A DNA stretch of 64,000 nt from an uncultured Bacteroidales bacterium (GTDB lineage Bacteria > Bacteroidota > Bacteroidia > Bacteroidales > UBA932): the NCBI GenBank assembly GCA_947168065.1, contig CAMVKH010000001.1, positions 372,001-436,000 of the forward strand, in the 5' to 3' direction. A program made the translations under genes and the position numbers. Below the pieces are notes generated by a model. It did no database searches. It was not told the origin of the DNA and worked only from the letters and a program-made list of their open reading frames with translations. Each line of letters opens with the position of its first letter. The stretch's first letter is position 1. Of the stretch, positions 49,254-58,401 are shown one piece after another.

Positions 49254-50587
49254 AAAGATACAGTCTTACCATCCTGCTCGCACTGCTCGCCTTCACGGCG
49301 CTCGTCCCGGCTCAGCCGCTCCGCGGCAGTTACTTCTTCGAAACATCGCTTCTTCGCAGCAAGCTCAACCCGGCCTTTGCTCCGCAGACAGACCTCTATA
49401 TCTCCGTCCCGGTGGCCGGCTACGCCAGCGCCGAAATGCTCAGCAATGTCGGTCTTGGCAACTTTTTGTTCCCCGAAGGCGACAAGACCTACACTTTTCT
49501 CAACGACCACGTGGATGAAGCTACCTTCTATGGAAAGCTTCCGGAGAAGGACCCCTACCTTACGGCGCGCTTTGAAACCGATCTGCTGGGCGCGGGATAC
49601 CGCTTGAACGACAAACTCTTCCTCTCGGCAGGACTCTCCGTTTCGGGCTACGGCCATGCGGATATCCCCCGGGAGTTGCTCCGCTTTGCCAAGACAGGAC
49701 GCAGCGGCGGCAGCCAGTCCTGGATGATTGAAGGTCCGCACGCCTCTTTTCTGACGTACGCAACGTTCTCGGCCGGCTGCAGCTACGACCTGGACGATTT
49801 GGTTCCCGGACTTCGCGTCGGTGGCCGTCTTCGTCTGATGACCGGTCTGAATTCTGCCAACGCCACGCTTCATATGCTTGACGTCCAGATGAATGACGAC
49901 CGTCTCGCCGCCACGGTGCGCGGAATCCTCGACCTCTCCGGCTTCTCTTACACGCCCGAGGGAGGTTTCCGTTCCGACGGTTTCCGCCTCCACGGCCTGG
50001 GCGCCGCCTTCGACCTAGGCGCTGAATACAGGCTCCTCTTCGACGGCTTCGTGAACGGCCTCAATCTCTCGGCTTCCATCGCCAATGTCGGGAAACTGTC
50101 CTTCGGAAAAGCCAACCGGCTGAAAGCCGAGCACAGCGCCAGCTTCGAGGGCTTCCAGAACATCAGTGCCGACTTCGACTTTGCCTCCGCCCTGGAAAAG
50201 GTAACCAGCGACTTCAGCGAGCTGGTCACGCTGGAAAGCGACGGGACCCCGGATTTACGCTACATCATGAGCCCGGAAATCTTCGCCGGAGCCGAGGTCC
50301 CCTTCCTCAACGAAATGCTGAGCGTCGGCCTGCTCTACAACCGGAGCATGGACAAAAACCACATGACCGTCGCCTTCAACGCCACGCCGCTCGAATGGCT
50401 CAACCTGAATGCCCACTACACGTTCGGCCCCGTCGGCCGGATGGGATTCTACGCCGAGTACATTCCGAAGAAATACGTCGGCTTCTTCTTCGGCTTCGAA
50501 AAAGCCTCCTGGAAGACCAACAAGCAGCTGCTCGGCATCCGTAACTTCACCGAAAGCGTCTGCCTCGGCCTGAACGTCCTGCTGTAG
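49250..50587 (+). CDS. DUF5723-like outer-membrane-associated protein
   Basis: MKRYSLTILLALLAFTALVPAQPLRGSYFFETSLLRSKLNPAFAP...YNRSMDKNHMTVAFNATPLEWLNLNAHYTFG. Confidence 0.75.
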   Translation: MKRYSLTILLALLAFTALVPAQPLRGSYFFETSLLRSKLNPAFAPQTDLYISVPVAGYASAEMLSNVGLGNFLFPEGDKTYTFLNDHVDEATFYGKLPEKDPYLTARFETDLLGAGYRLNDKLFLSAGLSVSGYGHADIPRELLRFAKTGRSGGSQSWMIEGPHASFLTYATFSAGCSYDLDDLVPGLRVGGRLRLMTGLNSANATLHMLDVQMNDDRLAATVRGILDLSGFSYTPEGGFRSDGFRLHGLGAAFDLGAEYRLLFDGFVNGLNLSASIANVGKLSFGKANRLKAEHSASFEGFQNISADFDFASALEKVTSDFSELVTLESDGTPDLRYIMSPEIFAGAEVPFLNEMLSVGLLYNRSMDKNHMTVAFNATPLEWLNLNAHYTFGPVGRMGFYAEYIPKKYVGFFFGFEKASWKTNKQLLGIRNFTESVCLGLNVLL

Positions 50588-50599
50588 CCAGCCTGTAAC

Positions 50600-50627
50600 A
50601 CACCCTCCCGGCCATGAAAAAGCGGGA
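50600..50627. repeat. Degenerate solo copy of the RAYT-flanking REP hairpin
   Basis: acaccctcccggccatgaa matches the 59.3-kb element; local hairpin CTCCCG...CGGGAG; directly after the gene stop. Confidence 0.55.
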
Positions 50628-50675
50628 GCAACAGTAGCAGATTCGACGGCAACTTGTTCAATGAATTGAATAATA

Positions 50676-50707
50676 TTTGTTTTGAGCGAATAATGTTCGT
50701 ATCTTTA
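50676..50707 (+). promoter_or_regulatory. Promoter of the candidate sRNA
   Basis: TTTG (50676-50679), N20, TATCTTTA (50700-50707). Confidence 0.55.
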
Positions 50708-50710
50708 CAT

Positions 50711-50808
50711 CGGATTCGTTAATGGGAATTCGATGAAGGGATGACAACCCTTTCAAGTCAACTTGATCCGAGCCCTTCCTGAAAGTCGCTGCCTAAGCGG
50801 CTTTTTTC
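50711..50808 (+). ncRNA. Candidate structured small RNA of about 95-100 nt
   Basis: Promoter-like box, no ORF, stem-loops AAGGG-atgacaa-CCCTT and TCAAGT-ca-ACTTGA, then terminator GCTGC-ctaa-GCGGC-TTTTTT. Confidence 0.6.
50787..50806 (+). terminator. Rho-independent terminator of the candidate sRNA
   Basis: gctgcctaagcggc followed by T6. Confidence 0.65.
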
Positions 50809-50935
50809 TTTTTCTCCCTGGGGACAAGATATACAGTATTGAACATAATCTCCATATGAGTGTTGGAAACCCACGACAAGTTTAATATTTTGATATCTCA
50901 GTATTAGGATCTTTGAAAAGCCCTTTTGGTTTTGG

Positions 50936-51175
50936 TCATTCGTTTTTCTTGGCCCTTACTGGACCAACACGGCATTTTCCAAGATTTTCGTTAATAGATA
51001 GATATTTAACCTTGATATACTGATTGATCGATTTGTTCCAAATAGCCTTTGACGGATGATCGGCTATCCATCGAGCATAAAAATCCTTGATAATCTTTTC
51101 CCGCCCCTTGATATCATCCCGACTATTTCCCGTCGGAATATCCAAAGCAATTCTACCCATATCTGTCAACTCCAA
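50936..51175 (-). CDS. Small hypothetical protein (79 aa), possibly a truncated relative of a larger mobile-element-associated protein
   Basis: MELTDMGRIALDIPTGNSRDDIKGREKIIKDFYARWIADHPSKAIWNKSINQYIKVKYLSINENLGKCRV; preceded by a consensus-like promoter. Confidence 0.5.
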   Translation of the reverse strand: MELTDMGRIALDIPTGNSRDDIKGREKIIKDFYARWIADHPSKAIWNKSINQYIKVKYLSINENLGKCRVGPVRAKKNE

Positions 51176-51208
51176 TTAACCCAACGCCACTTTGGCTCTG
51201 GACGAAGA

Positions 51209-51264
51209 CAAAGATAACATATGAACTTGCGATTTGCAAGAGTTGGCTGAAATGCTTATCTTTG
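51209..51264. promoter_or_regulatory. Overlapping divergent promoters with matched N20 spacing
   Basis: Plus: TTTG 51233-51236, N20, TATCTTTG 51257-51264. Minus: CTTG 51240-51237, N20, TATCTTTG 51216-51209. Confidence 0.6.
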
Positions 51265-51555
51265 TTTTTGACATAGTGAAAGCTATGTCATTACAAATCA
51301 GCGAAAGTGTTTTCGCGTTGACCTGGATCGAAATCTAGAAAATTTTGAATGAGAAGATTGGCGGCAGAAACACTCTGCTCGACATTGATTTGTTGTCGGC
51401 TCAATTCGGCCGATTCCATATCAGTCGGGTGTGGAGTATCAGTCGTATTCATCTCTCAAAGGTTTTTCCAGAACCCCGATCCGGTGGACGCGAAAGAAGC
51501 TCCACACTTTTTTGTTATACTTCCCTTAAATGGAGCCGAGGGGATACTAAAGTAA

Positions 51556-51888
51556 TTGATTATGAATTCGACCCATCCTCCTTTAGGAACATTCATTACA
51601 GATGAATTGTACACAAAAATTGTAAGTACTCTCCCTGATACTTTTGATTTAGACCAATTTACATTATCATTTATTCATTTTTTCCCAGACCAAATGATGG
51701 ATACCCTCCTTTGTCGTAGTTTCGTTTCAATAAAACGTTATCTGCACAAATATGTTTTAGGAAAGGCAATCCAGGATAGGCTTCACTTAGCGAAAAGACT
51801 GGAGGTGTACCCAAATAAAGAACTGTGGACAAAAGATATGAAGAAGGAGTCTTTCAAGATTCAAAGCAAACATGTAAATCAGAAATAA
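51556..51888 (+). CDS. Hypothetical protein
   Basis: ORF MIMNSTHPPLGTFITDELYTKIVSTLPDTFDLDQFTLSFIHFFPDQMMDTLLCRSFVSIKRYLHKYVLG in a low-GC patch. Confidence 0.4.
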   Translation: MIMNSTHPPLGTFITDELYTKIVSTLPDTFDLDQFTLSFIHFFPDQMMDTLLCRSFVSIKRYLHKYVLGKAIQDRLHLAKRLEVYPNKELWTKDMKKESFKIQSKHVNQK

Positions 51889-51905
51889 CAACCATTGATA
51901 TTATC

Positions 51906-52388
51906 ATGAAACATATTATTCTTATCATTTGCTGTCTTGTGATCTCTGCTTGCAACGTTTCCAGGTATGCTTCGATTCAGAGAAATGGAACAATTGATGA
52001 CTATGAATTCTTTTATGTTGTTCCTACTAGTCAATTAACTGCCGGGGCGGGAATTGTTAGTGGAGGTCAATACGGTGTTTTCGGTGGATCATCTACAAAA
52101 AGTGTTAATCCAGCTGACATAATCAGTGGATACTTAATGAAGAAAGGGTTTCGTCGAACAATGGATGACATAATGCCAGAGAAAACGTTTATAGTCGCTT
52201 ATGGAGAAAGTGGCAGACATAGTATGGGACTGACTAGCTATGCTATTGAGATTACCTTACAGTTTATCGATGCTTCAACCGATAAAGTTATTATAACATC
52301 AACAGCAGCAGGTATTGGATCAACTGAAGCTGATGATATTAGAATAGCGACTCTAAATTGTTTGAAGAATATATTTGGAGAAAAATAA
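51906..52388 (+). CDS. Hypothetical lipoprotein
   Basis: MKHIILIICCLVISACNVSRYASIQRNG lipobox; start trimmed from the ORF. Confidence 0.65.
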   Translation: MKHIILIICCLVISACNVSRYASIQRNGTIDDYEFFYVVPTSQLTAGAGIVSGGQYGVFGGSSTKSVNPADIISGYLMKKGFRRTMDDIMPEKTFIVAYGESGRHSMGLTSYAIEITLQFIDASTDKVIITSTAAGIGSTEADDIRIATLNCLKNIFGEK

Positions 52389-52584
52389 CGCTGTCCAAAC
52401 AGTGATAGCGGACGCAATAAATGGGCAAGATCTCATGTCGATGTTGAGACCTTGCCCGATGTTATTCGGCAAGATGTCTGAACTACATCCCCAGGCCGCC
52501 ATAGGAGAAGGCAGCGGAGAAGTGATAGTTCAGGGTCCGGGTCGGAACGCCCTTGTAAACAGATTGGAGTGTCTGGCCGGACTA

Positions 52585-52942
52585 CTCAACCGCCTTCAGG
52601 CGGACCTTGGCCAGCAGATTGTCGTCGAAGGCTGTGTCGATGCGGAATGCATATTCGCCGGAATGGTGTGCAAAGCCAACCGGGAAGGAGAAGGTATGTA
52701 CGACGAGTTTTGACTTGTGGATAGTCTTGAGTTCACCACGGGGAGCGACCGTCATGCATTTGCCGTTGTCATACACGCGGGCTCTCATTTCAATAATGTT
52801 GAGTAAGAATTCGCTGTTGAGCGCCTTATTCTACATATCCATCATCTGGGCGGTGGGCATATAGACACCCCAGCCGAAATAGTTGAGTGTTTCAAAGGTA
52901 ATAGGCTCTTTACCGAACGAAAGATCGATCCAAAGACGCTTT
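52585..52942 (-). pseudogene. Remnant of an unidentified gene with an in-frame stop
   Basis: Minus strand reads EKRLWIDLSFGKEPITFETLNYFGWGVYMPTAQMMDM*NKALNSEFLLNIIEMRARVYDNGKCMTVAPRGELKTIHKSKLVVHTFSFPVGFAHHSGEYAFRIDTAFDDNLLAKVRLKAVE*. Confidence 0.45.
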
Positions 52943-52947
52943 TCTCG

Positions 52948-54204
52948 TCAGATCGTCAACTGTTCTCCTTCGCTGTGGGCGATGATGACCGCACCGCAGG
53001 TGTCACCGTAGGAATTGATGCAGGTGCGGGGCATGTCGCAGATCTGTTCGACGGCCAGCACCATGCCGATGCCTTCGAGCGGAAGGCCGACGGCCGACAG
53101 CACGATGGCCAGCATCACCATGCCTGCCATCGGAATGCCCGCCGCACCGATGGCTGCCAGCAGCGCCGTGAAGACGATCATAATCTGCTGGGCCAGCGTC
53201 AGGTCGATGCCATAGGCCTGGGCGATGAAGATGGCGGCGACGCACTCGTACAATGCCGTACCGTTCATATTAATCGTGCTGCCCAAAGGGAGGACGAAAC
53301 TGGCGATCTTGTTCGAGATGCCGCATTTCTCCTGCGAATCCCGGATATTGATGGGCAGGGCTGCGCCGGAAGAGCAGGTGGAGAAAGCTGTGAGGATGCC
53401 GGTGGACATCTTGGAAATGTGCCGCCAGGGGTTCTGCTTGCCGAGCGTCCGCACCAGCAGCGGCAGCACGACACCGCCCTGGATGAGCAGCCCGCCCCAG
53501 ACTACCAGCACGAATACACCGAGGCTCCCGGCCATGGCCAGCAGCGCCTTCGGATTATCGGCCTGTTTGCCCACGACATTGGCCACGATGGCGAACACGC
53601 CGTACGGAGCCAGCCGGATGATGAACATCGTAATCTTCATGATCACCTCGAAGACGGCCTCGAACAGGTTCTTCAGCGTGCCCGCATGCTTGATCTCCAC
53701 CTTGTTCATGAACAGGCCGAAGATCACGGCGAAGAAGATGATGGGCAGCAGGTCGCCTTTGGCCATGGCTTCGAAAATATTGGCCGGGACGATGTTCACG
53801 ATCTGGTCGATGAACGACACCTGCTGCGAACTGACTGTAGCCACTTCCTCAGTCAGGTTGAGGCTGGCGCCCACCCCGGGTTTGACGAGGTTGACCAGCA
53901 GCAGGCCGATGGTGGCCGCAATCAGCGTGGTCCCGATGTAATAGAGGATGGTCTTTCCGGCGATGCGCCCCAGGGCCGTTGAATCGCCCATGCCGGCTAC
54001 TCCCAGCGCAATGGAAGTGAAAACCAGCGGGATGACGATCATGCGCAGGCCGCGCAGGAAGATGTCGCCGGCCCATTTGATGTATTTGGCCCAGTTCTCG
54101 TAGGGTGTGATCTTGCACAGTACGATGCCGGCCACGATACCCAGGCCGATGCCGATCAGGATCTGCCAGTGCAGGGCCAGGCCTTTTTTCTTCTCGTTCG
54201 CCAT
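52948..54204 (-). CDS. Dicarboxylate/amino acid:cation symporter (DAACS family)
   Basis: LRMIVIPLVFTSIALGVAGMGD...FSTCSSGAALPINIRDSQEKCGISNKIASFVLPLGSTINMNGTALYECVAAIFIAQAYG. Confidence 0.95.
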   Translation of the reverse strand: MANEKKKGLALHWQILIGIGLGIVAGIVLCKITPYENWAKYIKWAGDIFLRGLRMIVIPLVFTSIALGVAGMGDSTALGRIAGKTILYYIGTTLIAATIGLLLVNLVKPGVGASLNLTEEVATVSSQQVSFIDQIVNIVPANIFEAMAKGDLLPIIFFAVIFGLFMNKVEIKHAGTLKNLFEAVFEVIMKITMFIIRLAPYGVFAIVANVVGKQADNPKALLAMAGSLGVFVLVVWGGLLIQGGVVLPLLVRTLGKQNPWRHISKMSTGILTAFSTCSSGAALPINIRDSQEKCGISNKIASFVLPLGSTINMNGTALYECVAAIFIAQAYGIDLTLAQQIMIVFTALLAAIGAAGIPMAGMVMLAIVLSAVGLPLEGIGMVLAVEQICDMPRTCINSYGDTCGAVIIAHSEGEQLTI

Positions 54205-54211
54205 AGCAGGA

Positions 54212-56245
54212 TCATGCTTTGCGTCCGCTTTGGGCGATCATTGCTGCAACCTTCTCGTTGAATGCCTCGTTGCCGATCATCTCTTCGAGCGTCACGTGCA
54301 TCCGCCAGCGCCAGTAATGCTTCGGATTGGCCGGGATGTTGATGCGCTCGCCGGGGATGTCTTCCACGCGGAGGGATGGCTCGAGGGAGAACCAGTCCTG
54401 CAGCGGCAGGATGGTGAGCATGGACGGGGAATAGAGGTGCTCGGCGATGATCCACCGGCAGGTTTCCACCGGGCAGTCTTCGCCGTCGTGGTTTTCACCC
54501 CACCAGCCGCGGAGCGTGCTGGTGTCGTGCGAGCCCGTGGTGCAGACGCTCATGTAGGGATATTCGGCGGGATTGCCGAGCATCTGTTTGGGATCTTTGG
54601 GCATACGCTGGACTTCGAGCGAGAGGATGTGCAGATCCGACAGCACCTGCGGCACGCAGGCCGGAATCATGCCCAGGTCTTCGGCACAAGTGAGCATGTT
54701 GGTGGCACCGATCAGAACAGGCAGCTTGCGCATGGCCTGCTCGCGCCAGAAATCGGTATTGCGGTGGTAGAAGAACTCGTCGTAGAGGTGGTTGTAGGCA
54801 TCTTTCTCCCACTGTTGCAGGTCGTTGTAGCTTCGGGTATATTGGGCGCTGATGCGGGGATGCCAAAGCCCCTTGTGGACGGGATCCTCGAGGAAGAGCA
54901 CTTCCCGCGGATCGTCATCCGCATAGGGACGGGCGTGCCGCCGCTCGTCGAAGTGGAAGCCGCGCCATTGCAGGTCCTCCAGGGAATAGGGCAGAGCCGG
55001 GCTGAAATGGCCCATCAGGCCGGATTTGTAAGGCACGGGGATCTCCCAGATGCGGAAGAAACCCAGCACGTGGTCGATCCGGTAAGCGTCAAAGTACTCG
55101 GCCATCTTGCGGAAACGGCGCTTCCACCAGGCGTAGCCGTCCTGCGCCATCCGGTCCCAGTTGTAGGTCGGGAAGCCCCAGTTCTGGCCGTCGGCCGCGA
55201 ACGCGTCCGGCGGGGCGCCGGCCTGTTCTCCCATGTTGAAATACTCGGGTTCGGCCCAGGCCTCGACACTGTGAGGCGTGATGCCGATGGGGATATCGCC
55301 CTTGAGCGCAATGCCTTTCGAGCGGGCATAGGCGTGGGCGTCGCGGAGCTGCCGGTCGAGGTGATATTGCAGGAAGATGTAGTAGTCCATCTCGGGCTTG
55401 GCCTCTCCGGCATAGAAACGGGCCACGGCGCCGGCATTGTATTTCTTGAAAGTCTTCCACTTGCTGAAATCGGCGGTGCCGTAGCGGTCGCGGAGCACGC
55501 AGAAGGCAGCATAGGGCAGCAGCCAGTCTTTGTTCGATTCGAAGAACTCCTTGAAAGCACGGCTGCTCATCATGCGGGTGCCCTTCTGTGCGAAGATGGC
55601 ACGGGCATACCGGTCTTTCAGATGGAACACCTGTTCGTAGTCAAGTTGCGGGAGGGCATTGAGCCGGGCGGCCTCTTCTTCGAAGGCAGCCTGTGCCTCC
55701 TTGTTGCGCAGCGGGCCGATGTCCTGCAGGTTCAGGTAGATGGGATGCAGGGCCATGATGGTGATGCCGCCGTACGGGTAGGAATCGGTCCAGGTCTTGG
55801 TGGAAGTGGTGTCGTTGACCGGAAGCAGCTGGAGCAGGGCCTGTCCGGTGGCTGCGGCCCAGTCGACCATCAGTTTGATGTCGGCGAAGTCGCCGATGCC
55901 GGCACTGCGGCGGCTGCGGAGCGAGAACACGGGGATGGCCGTTCCGGCATAGCGGGGATGCTGGTCGGGGAAGGTCGTCTCGGTGACGGCATAGGGGTCG
56001 GTCCGGTTGAAGCAGGTCTCCCAGACGACGGAGCCGTCCGCCTTGCGGCAGATGAACTTATATTCGAAATGGGACGGAAGGAGCGCCTTGTCCAGCTCGA
56101 TACTCCAGATAATACCCTGGGTCACGGTCATGGGAAGGGCCTTCTCGGGATTCCACGCGCCCAGCGCGGGACAGCTGCCTATGAGCAGGATCTGCTCGCC
56201 ATGCAGCATCCACGGTCCGATGGTTTTGATGGTCAGTGTTTCCAT
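54212..56245 (-). CDS. malQ: 4-alpha-glucanotransferase with an N-terminal CBM20-like domain
   Basis: LLIGSCPALGAWNPEKALPM (CBM20-like) then RSRRSAGIGDFADIKLMVDWAAATGQALLQLLPVNDTTSTKTWTDSYPYGGI...YRIDHVLGFFRIWEIP. Confidence 0.92.
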   Translation of the reverse strand: METLTIKTIGPWMLHGEQILLIGSCPALGAWNPEKALPMTVTQGIIWSIELDKALLPSHFEYKFICRKADGSVVWETCFNRTDPYAVTETTFPDQHPRYAGTAIPVFSLRSRRSAGIGDFADIKLMVDWAAATGQALLQLLPVNDTTSTKTWTDSYPYGGITIMALHPIYLNLQDIGPLRNKEAQAAFEEEAARLNALPQLDYEQVFHLKDRYARAIFAQKGTRMMSSRAFKEFFESNKDWLLPYAAFCVLRDRYGTADFSKWKTFKKYNAGAVARFYAGEAKPEMDYYIFLQYHLDRQLRDAHAYARSKGIALKGDIPIGITPHSVEAWAEPEYFNMGEQAGAPPDAFAADGQNWGFPTYNWDRMAQDGYAWWKRRFRKMAEYFDAYRIDHVLGFFRIWEIPVPYKSGLMGHFSPALPYSLEDLQWRGFHFDERRHARPYADDDPREVLFLEDPVHKGLWHPRISAQYTRSYNDLQQWEKDAYNHLYDEFFYHRNTDFWREQAMRKLPVLIGATNMLTCAEDLGMIPACVPQVLSDLHILSLEVQRMPKDPKQMLGNPAEYPYMSVCTTGSHDTSTLRGWWGENHDGEDCPVETCRWIIAEHLYSPSMLTILPLQDWFSLEPSLRVEDIPGERINIPANPKHYWRWRMHVTLEEMIGNEAFNEKVAAMIAQSGRKA

Positions 56246-56285
56246 ATCGTGTCATTCAATCATTCAAAGATAATGAAAAAATTCA

Positions 56286-56293
56286 TACATTTG
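56286..56293 (+). promoter_or_regulatory. -7 promoter element directly before the radA start
   Basis: TACATTTG ends 4 nt before ATG (56298). Confidence 0.4.
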
Positions 56294-56297
56294 TCGT

Positions 56298-57707
56298 ATG
56301 GCAACGAAGATTAAGACGGTATGGTACTGCACCTCGTGCGGGAACGAAAGCCCGAAGTGGATGGGACGCTGTCCTGCCTGTGGGGAATGGAATACGATGG
56401 TGGAGGAACCGAAAGCGGCCCGTGCCGGTGCGGGCGGGGGCGGAAAGACGACTTCCCGCTCGCGGGCATACATTGACGCTTCCGACGCCCGGCCGCAACG
56501 GCTCCGTGAGATCGACCTCTCGCACGACAACCGGTTTTCCATCGGCATCGGGGAGCTCGACCGCGTGCTCGGCGGCGGGATGGTCGCCGGAAGCATGATC
56601 CTCATCGGCGGCGAGCCCGGTATCGGCAAATCGACCCTCTCCCTGCAGATTCCGCTCTGCTGCAAGGACTTGAAAACCCTCTATGTCTCCGGTGAGGAAA
56701 GTCCCAAGCAGATCAAGCTCCGCGCAGAGCGCCTCGGCGGCAGCGAAGACGACTGCTTTGTCCTCAGCGAAACCGTTCTCGAGAACATCCTCTCCCAGGC
56801 CCGGGAGATCCAGCCCGCCCTGCTGATCGTCGACTCCATCCAGACCATCTACAGTGAGGCGCTCGACTCCTCCGCGGGCAGCGTGTCCCAGGTACGGGAG
56901 TGCGCCTCATCGCTGCTGCGCTACGCCAAGGAGACGGGTACGCCCGTCATCCTGATCGGCCACATCACCAAGGACGGAACGCTCGCCGGTCCGAAGGTCC
57001 TTGAACACATCGTCGACGTGGTCCTGCAGTTCGAAGGCGACACGAAAGGTGCCTACCGCATCCTGCGCAGCATCAAGAACCGTTTCGGATCGACCGACGA
57101 GCTGGCTGTCTTCGAAATGACCGGCGCGGGACTGCGGGAAGTGCGCAACCCTTCCGAAATCCTCATCCCGATGCATCAGGACGACCTTTCGGGCATTGCC
57201 ATCGCCGCCATGATGGACGGAACGCGTCCGTTCCTGATCGAGATCCAGGCACTGGTGAGCACCGCTGCCTACGGTACGCCCCAGCGCTCGGCCACGGGCT
57301 TCGACGGCCGCCGGCTCAACATGCTGCTGGCCGTGCTCGAGAAGCGCGCCGGCTTCAAGCTGGCCGCCAAGGATGTATTCCTGAATATCGCCGGCGGCCT
57401 CCGGGTGGCCGACCCGGCCTGCGACCTGGCCATTGTGGCCTCCATTCTCTCGTCCAACTTCGACCTGTATATCTCGCCGAAAGTCTGCTTCGCCGCCGAA
57501 GTGGGCCTGAGTGGGGAAATCCGCCCTGTCTGCCAGGTTGAGCGCCGCATCGCCGAGGCCGAAAAGCTCGGTTTCGAGCAGATCTACATCTCTTCTTTCA
57601 ACAAGGAATCCTCCTTCGCCAAGCGTACGAAATCGGCCGACGGCCGCGGCATCACCGTCACGCCCGTAGACGACATCGCTGCCCTCTGCCGGAAGCTGTT
57701 CCAATAG
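56298..57707 (+). CDS. radA: DNA repair protein RadA
   Basis: WYCTSCGNESPKWMGRCPACGEWNTMVEE zinc finger; GGEPGIGKSTLSLQI Walker A; KNRFGSTDE motif. Confidence 0.97.
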   Translation: MATKIKTVWYCTSCGNESPKWMGRCPACGEWNTMVEEPKAARAGAGGGGKTTSRSRAYIDASDARPQRLREIDLSHDNRFSIGIGELDRVLGGGMVAGSMILIGGEPGIGKSTLSLQIPLCCKDLKTLYVSGEESPKQIKLRAERLGGSEDDCFVLSETVLENILSQAREIQPALLIVDSIQTIYSEALDSSAGSVSQVRECASSLLRYAKETGTPVILIGHITKDGTLAGPKVLEHIVDVVLQFEGDTKGAYRILRSIKNRFGSTDELAVFEMTGAGLREVRNPSEILIPMHQDDLSGIAIAAMMDGTRPFLIEIQALVSTAAYGTPQRSATGFDGRRLNMLLAVLEKRAGFKLAAKDVFLNIAGGLRVADPACDLAIVASILSSNFDLYISPKVCFAAEVGLSGEIRPVCQVERRIAEAEKLGFEQIYISSFNKESSFAKRTKSADGRGITVTPVDDIAALCRKLFQ

Positions 57708-57720
57708 CCGACTGACGCCC

Positions 57721-58224
57721 ATGGAAGTCCTGCCCGTCAAACAGCACAGGTCCCTTCAGACCCGCGAATACGTGGCGCTGGCCTTCCTGGCCGCCTCCGT
57801 TACGTTCTACATCCTGGGACTCTGCTATCCCCTGATGTCCACCAAATACCAGGTATTGGGCTTCCAGATCCGGAGCCAGGAAGTCACGCTGTTCGATTCG
57901 GTCCGGATGTTCTGGGAGAGCAGCGACTACCTGATTTCGGGCATCATCCTGATCTTCACGTTCGTCTTTCCCGTCCTCAAATACATCGAGCTGGGGCTCA
58001 GGCTGGCCACAGGCCGGCAGTTCCTCAAACTGCAGTCGGTGGACAAATGGAACATGATCGACGTGTTCCTCGTCGCCATGCTGCTGCTCAATTTCAAGAT
58101 GAACTCGCGCTTTATCGTCATGCGCCTCGAAATGGGCACCAACTTCATCGCCCTGGCCGTCCTCACCCGTCTGGTCACCATCCTCCTGCTCGACCGCGCT
58201 GCCAAACGCATCTCCCAGCCATAA
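57721..58224 (+). CDS. Paraquat-inducible protein A-like membrane protein
   Basis: LAFLAASVTFYILGLCYPLMSTKYQVLGF...LISGIILIFTFVFPVLKYIELGLRL; stop codon lies in the repeat at 58218. Confidence 0.75.
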   Translation: MEVLPVKQHRSLQTREYVALAFLAASVTFYILGLCYPLMSTKYQVLGFQIRSQEVTLFDSVRMFWESSDYLISGIILIFTFVFPVLKYIELGLRLATGRQFLKLQSVDKWNMIDVFLVAMLLLNFKMNSRFIVMRLEMGTNFIALAVLTRLVTILLLDRAAKRISQP

Positions 58225-58303
58225 AAACCGGCCGTTTCTATGGCCGACCCTGCTGAAAACATCCTCCCGGCCATGAATTCAATGCGTTTTCATGGCCGGG
58301 AGG
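58218..58303. repeat. 86-bp double-hairpin REP-like element, left copy
   Basis: gccataaaaaccggccgtttctatggccgaccctgctgaaaacatcctcccggccatgaattcaatgcgttttcatggccgggagg; 84/86 identical to the copy at 59346. Confidence 0.95.
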
Positions 58304-58401
58304 GGTTTTACGTCAAATAGTATTTGCAAAACGACCTTCTGCGATGTATATTTGTTGTATCCATAGCCTCGGTGGCGTTGGAGATAGATGTGAAAAGGAG
58401 T

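Noticed and set aside
52375-52713. 112-aa plus-strand ORF MEKNNAVQTVIADAINGQDL
   Set aside because: Overlaps and opposes a more protein-like minus-strand remnant; no domain recognised.
54107-56314. 735-aa plus-strand ORF
   Set aside because: Antisense of malQ.
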